DNA of 64,000 nt from positions 15,968,755 through 16,032,754 of the forward strand of contig CM018695.1 of NCBI GenBank assembly GCA_009363875.1. Direction: 5' to 3'. Of the stretch, positions 11,331-22,135 are shown one piece after another. The translations under genes and the position numbers were made by a program. The notes beneath the pieces were generated by a model that did not search any database, had not been told where the DNA came from, and saw only the letters and a program-made list of their open reading frames with translations. This DNA comes from Mikania micrantha. Taxonomy: Eukaryota; Streptophyta; Magnoliopsida; Asterales; Asteraceae. How positions within the stretch are numbered: position 1 is the first letter of the stretch; the number at the start of each line of letters is the position of its first letter.

Positions 11331-13316
11331 TGAGGGTCAAGTGTCAATTCTCTACAAAACGATTGGGGATTAAAACATACCACATCCATGTGAACACGAT
11401 ATATGAAAACGAACTTGTTTATAAAATAAAAAGATCGTATCATATGATTTGTTTGATTTTATATATTTAGTAACTAGGTTAGTACCTCGTATTACACGTC
11501 ATATAAAAAAATATTATTAATTAATAGTTATTAATCAAAATTTAAACTATATAAGTTGACTTTTTAATATAAAACATGATTAAATATAATTTCATACATT
11601 AAATAAGAAAATAATTATATATTTTTATAAACACTAATTTTTTTAAAGTTTGTTTCTTTAATTATTAAGTTTTAAAAAAACTATTTTAAAAGATATTTTA
11701 TAATAAATTGTTCTTTTTGAAAAAAAGTGTGTTTTTTTTATTTAAAAAAGTATAAAAAGTATATTTAATATGAGAGAAGGGCGGGAAAAAAACATCTAGG
11801 AGCTCTAAAAATGTGCCAAGTGTCTTTAGAAAACCTTTATTTTTATTAGTTAAGTAAGATAAGATAAGATTTTAATAATAAAAACAAGTTGTGATGGATT
11901 AAAAATAAAAACAAGTCGTTAAATAGGTTTAAACATGTTAAAAATGTATTTTAAAAAATAATAAGAAAAGTTTAAACAAGTTGTTAAAACCTTAACATGG
12001 TTTAACTTGTTTATATATGTTTTTTATCGTATCTTAAACATTGTCCATTTATTTATGGCACAAAACTTGTTAAGCACAAACACAAATCATATTAACATCG
12101 TGTTGTTAGTCATGTTTCTGACATAAATTATTATCCTTAGTCTGGTGGTTCATGTATAGTCATATGTTTTAAAGGTTGTAAAATTAATTTTTTTTTAAAT
12201 AAGATGTAAGTTACTCTTATGTCATTTTAACTTGTAATTATAATAATTCTTTTAGCTTTAAACTAATATGATTTTTTTTAATTAAGCAATCTTAACTTTG
12301 TTAATATCAACACAAATTTTTATTTTTTTATATTATAAATGCATAAAACTTTTTTTATGTATAAGTGAAAATTTACTAGTGTAAGCGATTTTGCACCTAT
12401 GTAAAATTTTATCGTTTCCACTAGTTAATTTGCATATACACATAAAAGAAAAAAGCTAGTTTACATGTATGATAAGGTCATAAAAAATAATAAAAATTTG
12501 GGTTGGTGTTGTTAAAGATATATGAGATACCAAAATGGAGGCTGGTTACCATTTAATATATGCGCTCTCTCTCTCTCTCTACACACACTAGCTTATTGAC
12601 ATATATAATAGCTTATTGACACGTGTATTATAGAGATTTGTATAAAAAATAAATATTACAAAACAATTACTAACAGAAAAATAGATACATAAATTACAAA
12701 AAAATTTTAATATTTTTAAAATAAGAAAATAAAAGTAAATTTTATAAATCTCTATACACTTTTCAAACAATACAAATAAGATTTAAAATTTTTGATATTT
12801 GAATTATTTATTAAAAATAGAAAGTTAGAAATTATTGGATGTTTCATTAATATTTTAAATAAATGAATATTATTTTTTATTATAAATTTGGAATTTTGAC
12901 TTTATTGTATTAAATGAAAATAATTCTTAAAATTTTAAATATGTCATATGAAAAATCTAGAAAGACGTCAGGAGGCAAATATGATGTGTATAGGTTAGAA
13001 TAATGTCATGTGGCATATTGTTATTCTTTTTTATATATATAGATAGAGACATATTGTATAATGTGAAAATTTAATGTCCTTCATTTAAATTCTTGAAAAT
13101 AAATGTGGTTCAATTATATTTGATTGAAAAATAGAGTTCAAATAGAAAAATCTATAAAAAAAATCAATTAAAATGTTGTTTAAAGTAGACCATGTATTTA
13201 TTTCAAGATTCTAAGTTGATAACTAAATAGGATTTAACGATTTTCTTGTTAAGATCGAATTTTATAAAATACAATCTATATATAGGCGCGCACACACAAG
13301 TGTTCAAATGAAAATG
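11331..13316. other. AT-rich intergenic DNA upstream of SOLOIST
   Basis: Very AT-rich sequence with poly-A and poly-T runs and no supported gene. A (CT)n microsatellite of about 17 bp lies at 12564-12580. Next to it, AGCTTATTGACA is repeated at 12590 and 12609. The minus-strand open frame at 12588-12770 is AT-driven low complexity. Confidence 0.5.
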
Positions 13317-15410
13317 CATGATGTCACACCCCGAGCCGACTGGCTAAATCGACTTTGCCGTCGGGCGGAAGGTTCCCGGGGCGCAATATCGTTGTGATAA
13401 TCGAAATGATCAGATTGTTTACATGGCACATGATATATAAATGAGAAATGCTAAAATGACATTGATATAGAATTACAAAGTTAAATTACATATGTTATGT
13501 TCATAATTTAACTAAGTAAATATACCCAAAAAAATCAGAGAGTAGTTATCTTGTATCTACACAAGATTTACAAAAGATGATTCACAATATATCATTCAAA
13601 ATATGCACAACACAAAAGTAAGCTAGGTATTCTATAAAGTCCCACTAGCTTAAGTCCTAATGTCTGGTAACTAAACATGTTCGTCACCTGAGAAAACACG
13701 CATTTAAAACAAGTCAACATTAGGTTGGTGAGTTCATAAGTTTAGGAATTGAAAATTCTTGAAGTTTTCATTCACATGTCATTGTGTCACTCACAAGTCT
13801 CATTGTTATTGTCATATCTTGTCTCACAAATGTCCTTTCCATAGTTACCCTTACAAATAGTGTGTCATCCATATCAAGCATGCTTATATATAGGGCATAC
13901 GTTTCACGAATGAAGCTGCCAGCCCACCACATACTTGACTGAATTCTATACCACTTGTAATGCAACTATGGATACCCATTATCATCTCACATTATGTTTG
14001 TCTCATTTGATATCCAACCAGTTAATCCCATATGATGTGTTCTCATCCAACTGTGTTATATGTATAGAATAAAAATGTTTTGAAGGGAATATATTACCAT
14101 GACCTAAGTTATGGTAATCCCTTAATGGTTTAAGGAAAATAGATTAATTTAATCTTATCCTACTAAGTTTTCTCTCAATTGTAGAATTAACTGTAATTCA
14201 CTTCCAATATTAGGAGTGATAATTAATTCGTTGATATTGTTCACAATCTTGAATGTATAGAGCCCAAATGGGATCCATTGTGATCCTCACGTAATCAAAC
14301 CACAATGCATCCAATTTACCTCTATCCCATTTGTAGTCTCAATAGAATCAGTGCCTTCAACGAAACTATTACCAGTATTATGACATGAGAGAAAATCAAT
14401 TCCTCAGTCTACCAGTTAATAGAAACGAAGGATTTAATTATCAGTGTCTGCAGATTAATATCACCATGTGTCATTTACCAAACTTGACTGATCCAGCCCT
14501 GTTACCGGTCATACGATACCGACCAATGAATATGTTACGATTAATGTACCGACCTCACTCGCCGACGGTTTGTCAAACCTATGGTACCACTACGCTATCG
14601 TCGGTTTAGTTGCACTAAATCAATGGTAAACGATTTTGTTGAAGGGACTTACGACTCAACATGTACACATGAACACATGATTGTTGTGATATAATACAAA
14701 CAGTCTTAATAGTAATTAGTTGTTGTTATGTGTTCTCCCATTGTCATCATCTCAGTGTCATCTGTTCTCAGTGTTATGTGTTCCCAGAGTCTTTAACAAA
14801 GTGTTATAAGAACTAGTCTTACTATACAATGTTAGTATATGTGGTGAATGATATCATCATCATGAAATTATATTATCATGATTATCATTTTTGTTATCAC
14901 TTGTAATAGTCTCATGTTGTCTCATTGTTATCTCATTGTAAATAACAAAATGTTATAAGATCAAATCTTATTTCACTTGACTTATTTAAATGTTTGGATA
15001 AATTCATGAAGTTATGTTATCATGAAACATCCTTGATTTGTCATTGTTATTAATGCACACACAAGCATACACATTGATTTTGATATAAGTGTGATAATAA
15101 AGATGAAATCTTTATTATCTAAATCACATGATATTTGAAGTAATGTACTAAAACTTTTAATAATTTAAAAGAGTTAGCATATTTCTCAGCCCCGCATTTA
15201 AAATCAAAGGATTAGAAAAGGGACATATAAACTCACCTTGTTGCTTTAGTGGTTGACTAAGACTCAAGAAATGCATGCGCTCACTGTTGTCGTACTGGTA
15301 TTGTATTCACAGTCCTATGTTTGATTAAATGTTATTTGAGCTATGATCCCTTATTTGATTGTTCTTTTTAAATCTGAGTTGTTAACTGAATTCGTGTAGT
15401 GAAAATGACT

Positions 15411-15600
15411 CATTCTTGTGATATTCATAAGAATAGATCATGCTAATGGCCATTCATACGAATGAGTCATGCTAATGGCCATTCAAACGAATGACTCATG
15501 CTAATGAGTATTCATACGAATGACTCATGCTAATGAGTATTCATGCGAATGAGTCATGCTAATGAGTATTCACGCGAATAACTCATGCTAATGGGTATTC
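15411..15600. repeat. 29-bp tandem repeat with TGA(C/G)TCA cores
   Basis: About six units of 29 bp share the plan TCATGCTAATG, then GCC or AGT, then ATTCATACGAATGA. The junctions create TGAGTCA or TGACTCA four times within the array, plus one more just upstream at 15404. From 15600 to 15665 the same words continue without fixed spacing, partly inverted. The array sits inside the solo LTR, downstream of its TATA box in LTR orientation. Confidence 0.85.
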
Positions 15601-16081
15601 GCCTGAATGAGTGGCTCATTCGTATGACGACTCATACGAATGAGTGGCTCATTCTTATGAGCCATTCTCCTGAAACGGGTTTCAGCCATGGCAGATGGCG
15701 ATTTCGAGTTTTAGGCGAATATATGGTCCTTTTGAGCGGGTATATGTGCAAAAACTCGTTTAGAAGGTGTATGGGTCGAAAAGGGGTGTTTAAAATCGGT
15801 TAAAACCTCGATTTTTTGTCGGGTTTGGAGAAAACCCTAAAAATCGAACCCTGTGAGCTCATTTTACCTTCGATTCGGTTGATTCTAAGCCCGATCCTTC
15901 GTACTTTCGTGTGGGGAATGTCAAGAGCTTCGTTTTGATACCAAATACAAGCGATTTGGTAAAGGAATGAAGGATTTAATTGAGTTTTTGTGAAGAATTT
16001 AGAGAGAAAGAGAGAGTAAATCCAGAAATGAGGAGAGAGAGAGGTTGGTGATGAAGTTAACGAGGGAAATAAATGTTTTTA

Positions 16082-16095
16082 GGGTTTTTATACCC
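16082..16095 (-). promoter_or_regulatory. TATA box of the solo LTR
   Basis: On the minus strand the sequence reads GGGTATAAAAACCC, a near-palindromic TATA box. A matching box, GGTATAAATACC, is found in the LTR at 61525-61536, and a weaker version at 24115-24128. CT-rich and gene-leader-like sequence follows in LTR orientation. Confidence 0.6.
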
Positions 16096-16835
16096 GTTCT
16101 TGTTTCGGGTTCGTTCGGTTTTCTTGGTTTTCATCTTTGATATGTTTCCGAAATGTAACGCGCGTAATTACGAAAGTTAATTAAAATAGTATTCTAAAAA
16201 TATTTTTAAGGTAATAATTCCTAATAAATCTTTTAAATTTATTTTTTCTTATCTCATTATTTCAAAAACGTTTATTTTTACTGTTTCGTCAGATCGTATC
16301 ACCTTCGCGTGTATTCGTTCGAATCGTCACCCGATCGAACATGACGACGGCTTTACTTTCTGAATTTTGTTTTCTACTTTTCAGTTATCGTTCGGAACGT
16401 TAAACCCACAAATATGTTTGTGTGTATCGTCACCAACTCAAACACACTGTCAGTTTATTATTCGCAAATGATACCGCAATATTGTTTTGATTTGGACATT
16501 CTCACTAACGGACTCAGCTATACATAATTGTTTTCACGTTGTTATGAATGATTTTTCCATGGTTTTCTCATGCAATTGTCGGCTATCTGATTAATGTTAT
16601 TTGTGGACATCCGATCACAACTGAAATGTTTTGTCATTTGTTTTCACCGTTGTTAATTCACATGTGTTGTTGTATATCTATATTTCAATTTTCTTTGAAA
16701 TACATACAACTGTTACTTGTTTTCACTGAATTGTTATCATAACTGTATATCACATAGTATTTGCACATAGTTATGAGTGAAAGTACACATACCGTACAGA
16801 TTGCCGAACTATCAGGTACTAGTTGTCACACATGA

Positions 16836-17950
16836 ATAGAGTAATAATTCATTAACTATGCTCTAATGACTAATATAAAAAAAGTATAAGTGCACAATAT
16901 TGTGATATGTGTCCTTTTTCTTTCTTTTTTTTTAACAGAGAAGGGTATTAAATACATCAATGTAGCATAAAATGTGCATCATTAAACTCATTTTATCTTT
17001 CTTTAGAATTTTGTATAGGCTAAACTTTGTTTTTTATTTTTTTTCCAAATCCCCATATATACATCAATGTAGCAAGCTTTGAAAAAACATTATTTAAATC
17101 ATATAAAAGACCATTAACATTAATGTAACGAGTCGTAAAAATTTTGAGTCCAAAATCAATTAAAAATTACATTGTCTTAAATTTGTAACAAATCATAACG
17201 AATTATGGTTTACGTTGCTGTAAAATAAAATATGGTTTGCCTTGCATTATTTATTTAATTACAAAAATATATCAAATGTTGTAGGAAGACCTTTTAAATA
17301 TTTAAGTATAATGATGTAATATATCATTATTAAATAAAATTTTTATTTGCTTCATAAAATTCATTATTTGCTCCATAAAATTCATAAAGTTCATAAAACC
17401 CAATAAATCCTCGTCTCCAACTCTAGGTTTTCAAGATACTATACATACATGATGATTATTTTAGTTCTTTCTAACGTTACTAAACATCATCTTATGATTT
17501 AAACTACACCAAAGATCAAATTTTGAGTTTCATCATCATCTAACCACACCTATTTGCAAAACTCAAGAATATTCAATCACACACAGGAAATTAAATACAT
17601 AGAGTTGTGAAATTACAAGAATCCAAATCTCAAATTGCATTCATGATCAGAACGGGTTTAGTTGGTGGATTTTGGTCAAAAACACGAATCCTAGCTTGTT
17701 TTCTCCTCCCTTAGATGTCGCTCCTCTCTAAACCCCATACTGAAATTCTGATTTTGACCCACCTATGACCAATTTCCATATAAAATCCCTCCCCCTTTTT
17801 AATTTACCTTTCAATTAATGGCAATTTCAATCCTTTAATGTGACATTTCATCCATTTGCACAAGGTAATTTCCTAAATTCTAGATTTAATTACTAAATTT
17901 AGGTAATTATGATAGAATATATGTATATACATGCTGGTAAGTGTATGTGT
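16836..17950. other. AT-rich DNA, no supported gene
   Basis: AT-rich sequence to the right of the solo LTR. No coding frame or repeat family can be named. Short duplications occur, for example TTCATAAAATTCATTATTTG-like words near 17350-17390. Confidence 0.4.
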
Positions 17951-17959
17951 GAGGAAATT

Positions 17960-19045
17960 ACAAGAAGGAACAAATCCCATAAGACATTACACAATGTTGC
18001 TAAGTTACACGGAATTTCGCTAATAATAACCAAAGCCAAATTCAAAGTTTAAAATGTAACTGATATAACTCGTATTTCAAAGTGAAGCAATATATATCAA
18101 TAACATAGCTCAGTTAAAGAATCAATAGGCTTTGATAAGTCAAATCGCGAAATATTGCGAAAAGGCAATTCGGCTTACGTGATTGGAAAATTCTTGACAA
18201 CTCGAAAGCTGATCAAGTATAGTAGCGATTTCTGAGATACCTGCGTAAAAGTTGAGCAAATGATCATGAAACTTGAAAAATCAAATAAAAGGGACTAACC
18301 CCTTTCACACTAAAGCTTAAAACCAGGTCAAATCAGGTTCTAGAAATGATTTGCTGGAAATCTTGATGAGCAGGCTAGAAATTATTTAAATATCCATAAT
18401 TTGACTTTTTCTAGTCAACAAAATTCAGTCTTCTTCACAAAAATTCGACCCTTTTCATCACTCTCACATCTGAAACATTAGATCACTCCTAAATAACATC
18501 TCTAGCCAATCCCTTCAGGTAATCAAGGCGAAGGATCAACCAAACCAAGGAATCAACCTCAAAAGCTTGATTTTGAAAGGTTTTTCAACTCAAATCTTGA
18601 ATCAGTAAGTTCTAACCCTAATCTATGGTTTGAGTAGTATGATATAGCATACACAAAGGTTATGGTCATCTTAATGGCTGAAAATCATCGGAACTTAAAA
18701 AACCATAAAAGGACAATTTGGTCCAAAACAGGTTTTTTTCCAAAGTAGTCCAAAATAGGATTTTTCTTAACCAAACTTTATAAATATGTTCGATATTAAG
18801 ATCTAGCGCTTTTACGCGATATAAGTGGTTAGAAATTGAGAAAATGCAAAAAAAACACACGGAACTGATTTGCCTTGCAACACGCCCCCTGGCCTCATGC
18901 GACCCATCATACGGCGTTGCGGCATGCGTAGGCCGCCTCATGCGACAAACCCTTACGGTCCCTGAGACACACTTACGCGACCCCGCTGCACACGTAGGCG
19001 ACTCTATGGCTCATCATCGTCTTTGTTTTTGTCAAAGGTAGGTCA
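17960..19045 (+). mobile_element. Probable gypsy LTR fragment
   Basis: The stretch looks like the 5' half of an LTR of the same general design as the others here. A leader-like region is followed by a strong donor-like GTAAGT at 18605, then TTCTAACCCTAATC. About 280 bp further on is an island of repeated GC-rich words (CATGCGAC, CATACGGCG, TTACGCGAC; 18880-19010). Neither terminus is visible, and it is joined directly to CACTA sequence on the right. The assignment rests on the shared layout, not on direct similarity. Confidence 0.4.
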
Positions 19046-19089
19046 GTACAGGTTTTCGAAAGCTTTCTAATGTGAATCAGTTCATTTAT

Positions 19090-19350
19090 CTGTTGCTGCA
19101 TCCTTTGGTTGATTCTTGTTGTTCTTGCCAACGGGCGTTTGATTGTCGTAATTCTTCTTTTAAATCTTGACCGTGTGGCGCATACATTATTTGATCCATG
19201 TCGGGGGTTACACTTTTAACTGTTTTGCAAACACCCTGAATGTGACCACGCCTCTGTCCAAACGATCATTCAAGAATCTCAACCTCATTAATCGGCGTAT
19301 CATCACCACCCGAGCTCAACATTGATTTATTCTTCTCATCCATGATTTTT
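19090..19350 (-). pseudogene. C-terminal Ptta/En/Spm-type transposase exon
   Basis: The minus strand encodes a segment with SSGGDDTPINEVEIL, then (after a stop) FGQRRGHIQGV and VTPDMDQIMYA, followed by a polar coiled-coil-like stretch (LKEELRQSNARWQEQQES). The RRGH..GV pattern is typical of the C-terminal region of CACTA-associated plant transposase proteins. The in-frame stop indicates decay. Confidence 0.55.
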
Positions 19351-19369
19351 CACTACATTTAAACAGTTA

Positions 19370-19925
19370 AACATTCAAAGACATATTAGACAAAATCAAA
19401 ACTCGAAACGGGTCAAAATTATCCAAACATACTTATATACGCTTACAACATGCAATTACAACTTCAAATGTGTCATTATAAGTTAAAGTCATTCAAAGAC
19501 ATATTACACAAAACCAAAACTCCAAACGGGTCAAGATTAACCAAAGGTACTTATATACACTTACAACATGCAATTACAACTTCAAATGGGTCATTATAAC
19601 CTAAACTCACATTGAAAGACATATTACACAAAAACAAAACTCCAAACATGTCAAAATTATCCAAACAAACTTATATACACTTAAAACATGCAATTACAAC
19701 TTCAGCTGGTTCATTATAACCTATACCACATTCAAAGACATATTACACAAAACCAATACTCTAAAAGGGTCAAGATTCATCAAACATACTTGTATACAAT
19801 TACAACATGCAATTACAAATTCAAATTCAAATGTGCCATTATAACCTAAATCCATATTGAAAGACATATTGCACAAAAACAAAACTACAAACAGGTCAAT
19901 ATTATCCAAACCTACTTATATGCAC
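19370..19925. repeat. Tandem repeat of about 120 bp in a CACTA intron
   Basis: About five imperfect copies, each starting near CATTCAAAGACATATTACACA (19372, 19489, about 19611, 19730 and 19857) and containing CTTATATAC and ACATGCAATTACAACTTCA. The unit length varies between 117 and 127 bp. It lies between the two transposase exons. Confidence 0.8.
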
Positions 19926-20049
19926 ATACCCAATGTGTTTCTGCCATCTCATTGTACCAACCAGAGCTTCCCTTAGAATGCATCTCTCTCCGTCCTTCAA
20001 CATGCTTTGCCATGCCAATTTCTTGGACCTGTAAACAGTTAAAATATTA

Positions 20050-20410
20050 TTAATGAAATTTCAAATATCTATTAACACATCTATTGTTAACACTAAGATT
20101 TTACTTAAGTGTAACGCCTTTCCGCATAATATTATGTCCCATGATAACTTCGATAGAGTTGTTTTGAATGATTTGATGAGTTTTCTTGGGACCGTTCTGG
20201 TATGTGGGAGTTGTAAATAGCTCCTCAGTGACTCGAACCCAAGCATATGGGACTATGCCCTTTGGAGGGCTTGTCTTTGCTCTTTCAGTGTCATCATAAC
20301 CTCCATGCTTATCAAAATGTTTTTTGAGCTTTGTTTTCGATCCTTATAGCGGTTTGCACAATCCACTTGTATCCCTAGCTTAATCCCTTTCCAATACTCG
20401 GTGTTGTGAC
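20050..20410 (-). pseudogene. Ptta/En/Spm-type transposase exon, frameshifted
   Basis: On the minus strand one frame reads NTEYWKGIKLGIQVDCANRYKDRKQ. A second frame, starting about 20340, reads KKHFDKHGGYDDTERAK and then PPKGIVPYAWVRV. Both halves belong together in plant transposases of the Ptta/En/Spm group associated with CACTA elements, so a small indel near 20340 breaks the exon. The frame runs to a stop near 20108. The chromovirus inserted within this exon, and its N-terminal part is repeated in the duplicate at 29773-29938. Confidence 0.7.
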
Positions 20411-20536
20411 ATCGTTGAAAATCAAAGTAGTGATGAAAAAAAATTAATTAGAAAGCAACAAAAAACTTTCAGAATTTAATATAAATCAATAAAATGTGTA
20501 CTTAAATGCAGTGTGGTAAGGATGGACATATATACT
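20371..20536. repeat. Left copy of a 166-bp direct repeat flanking the chromovirus
   Basis: This 166-bp segment (ATCCCTAGCTT to CATATATACT) reappears base for base at 29773-29938. It belongs to the CACTA host sequence: on the left it is preceded by the natural transposase exon, and on the right copy it is followed by natural CACTA sequence. The chromovirus LTR begins at its right edge with a one-base overlap (T). Confidence 0.95.
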
Positions 20537-21269
20537 GTCACACCCCGAGCCGGCGGGGTTGGATCGGAGTCCCCGCCGGGCGGAAGGTTCCCGGGGCGTG
20601 ATATCGCGGGTGATAATCATGATGATCAGATTGTTTACATAGCATCAACGTTTAAGAATATCTAAAGCACAATCGAATGATATATAGGATTACAAAGTTA
20701 AATTACAATAGCAATGTTCTGCAATTTAACTAAGTAAACCTAACCAAAAGAATAATGTATCTATCTTGTGTATTTACAAGATATCAAAAGTAAGATGTGT
20801 CATCAACAAAAGTTGTGCTTCCCAAAAGTCTACTAGGTCCTCTATCTGGGCATTCTAGTATGTAAATCCAAGAGCTTATGCTTAAACCTGTTCTTCACCT
20901 GAGAAAGCATGTAAAAAGATCAAGTCAACACAACGGTTGGTGAGTTCATATAGTTTATAAGTTCAAAATAGTTTTCAACAAACCTCTTTCAGTAAAACCT
21001 TAACCTCATTAACTCCACCTGTAATATCCAAGTCGGTATGCTTATATATAGGGCATATGTAAGGGAACAAGCCCTAGCCAACATCCCACCACATACTAAC
21101 CCGGATATGACATTGTTGTTAATAATAATTAAGCATTTTACCTACCAAACAACTCAATCCTCATCAAGCCTTTGTTATCTGTTTCAAAGTTTTCATGTCT
21201 ATTGTATTCGTAAGTGTTAGCTATCATCATGTTTATCAAGCATCATAGATTCACACACACATAGTTTAG

Positions 21270-21770
21270 CAATTACATATCTCCTATAAGCAGACAAAAG
21301 CTCTGGAATACCATAAGTTTAGCAATTACATGTCTCTTATATAGATAACAGCTTAGCATTCAACAAGTTCATGTTTAGCCTTTACATACCTCTTATAAGC
21401 CGACAAAAGCTCTGGAATACCAGACGTTCAGCAATTACATGTCCCTTATAACCAGGTAATAGCTCCGTAATGTTACGTTTATGTTTAGCCTTTACATACC
21501 TCATATAAGCCGACACAAGCTCTGGAATACCAGACGTTCAGCAATTACGTGTCCCTTATAACCAGGTAATAGCTTAGATTCGATACTTTCATGTTTAGCC
21601 TTTACATACCTCCTATAAGCCGACAAAAGCTCTGGAATACCAGACGTTTAGCATTTACATGTCCCTTATAACCAGGTAATAGCTGAGTATCATTACGTTT
21701 ATGTTATTACATGTATCTCACCCCATAGTTACAAGCTCTGGAATACCAGACGTTCAGCAATTACGTAGAC
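21270..21770. repeat. 110-bp minisatellite inside the LTR
   Basis: AAGCTCTGGAATACCA recurs at 21298, 21407, 21517, 21627 and 21732, giving a period close to 110 bp. Each unit also holds CTTATAA..CGACA, TTCAGCAATTAC and TTTAGCCTTTACATACC. It has about 4.5 imperfect copies. Confidence 0.85.
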
Positions 21771-21819
21771 TATGGTTAGATACATGTATGATGGCCTAGT
21801 AGCATGTAATAGTTTCCAA

Positions 21820-22135
21820 CATCATATCTCATGTAGTAGTATCAAATCTCATGTAATAGTATCAAGTATCATGTATTTGTATCAAGTATCATGTATTTGA
21901 ATCATGTCTCATGTAATTGAATCACATCTTATGTAATTGAATCAAGTATCATGTATTTGTATCAAGTCTCATGTATTTGAATCATGTCTCATGTAATTGA
22001 ATCACATCTCATGTAATTGAATCAAGTATCATGTATTTGTATCATGTCTCATGTAATTGTATCACATCTCATGTAATTGAATCAAGTCTCATGTAATTGT
22101 ATTAAGTGTCATGTAATTGTATCAAGTAATCAACA
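21820..22135. repeat. 20-bp minisatellite inside the LTR
   Basis: About 15 copies of a 20-bp unit of the form ATCAAGTATCATGTATTTGT, with variants such as ATCACATCTCATGTAATTGA. The variants recur in a pattern, suggesting amplification of higher-order blocks. Confidence 0.88.

Larger units (their letters stand above)
13322..16830 (-). mobile_element. Complete solo LTR of a Tekay-type chromovirus
   Basis: This 3,509-bp LTR lies in minus orientation, with TG...CA ends (TGTCACACC on the left, GTTGTCACA on the right), flanked by a perfect 5-bp target duplication CATGA (13317-13321 and 16831-16835). No internal region adjoins it, so it is a solo LTR left by LTR-LTR recombination. The left end is the GC-rich 3' terminus shared with the elements at 20.5, 35.8 and 44.5 kb. 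In LTR orientation it has the U3 palindrome region (16313-16338), a TATA box (16082-16095), a splice donor at 15867, an array of 29-bp repeats (about 15411-15600), a second donor at 15236, a second TATA-like box (13883-13893) and an acceptor ending at 13688. Confidence 0.92.

Noticed and set aside
15411..15600. Array of 29-bp units that could suggest a CRISPR array
   Set aside because: The units are adjacent with no unique spacers, the DNA is from a plant nucleus, and the array lies inside an LTR. It is a minisatellite.
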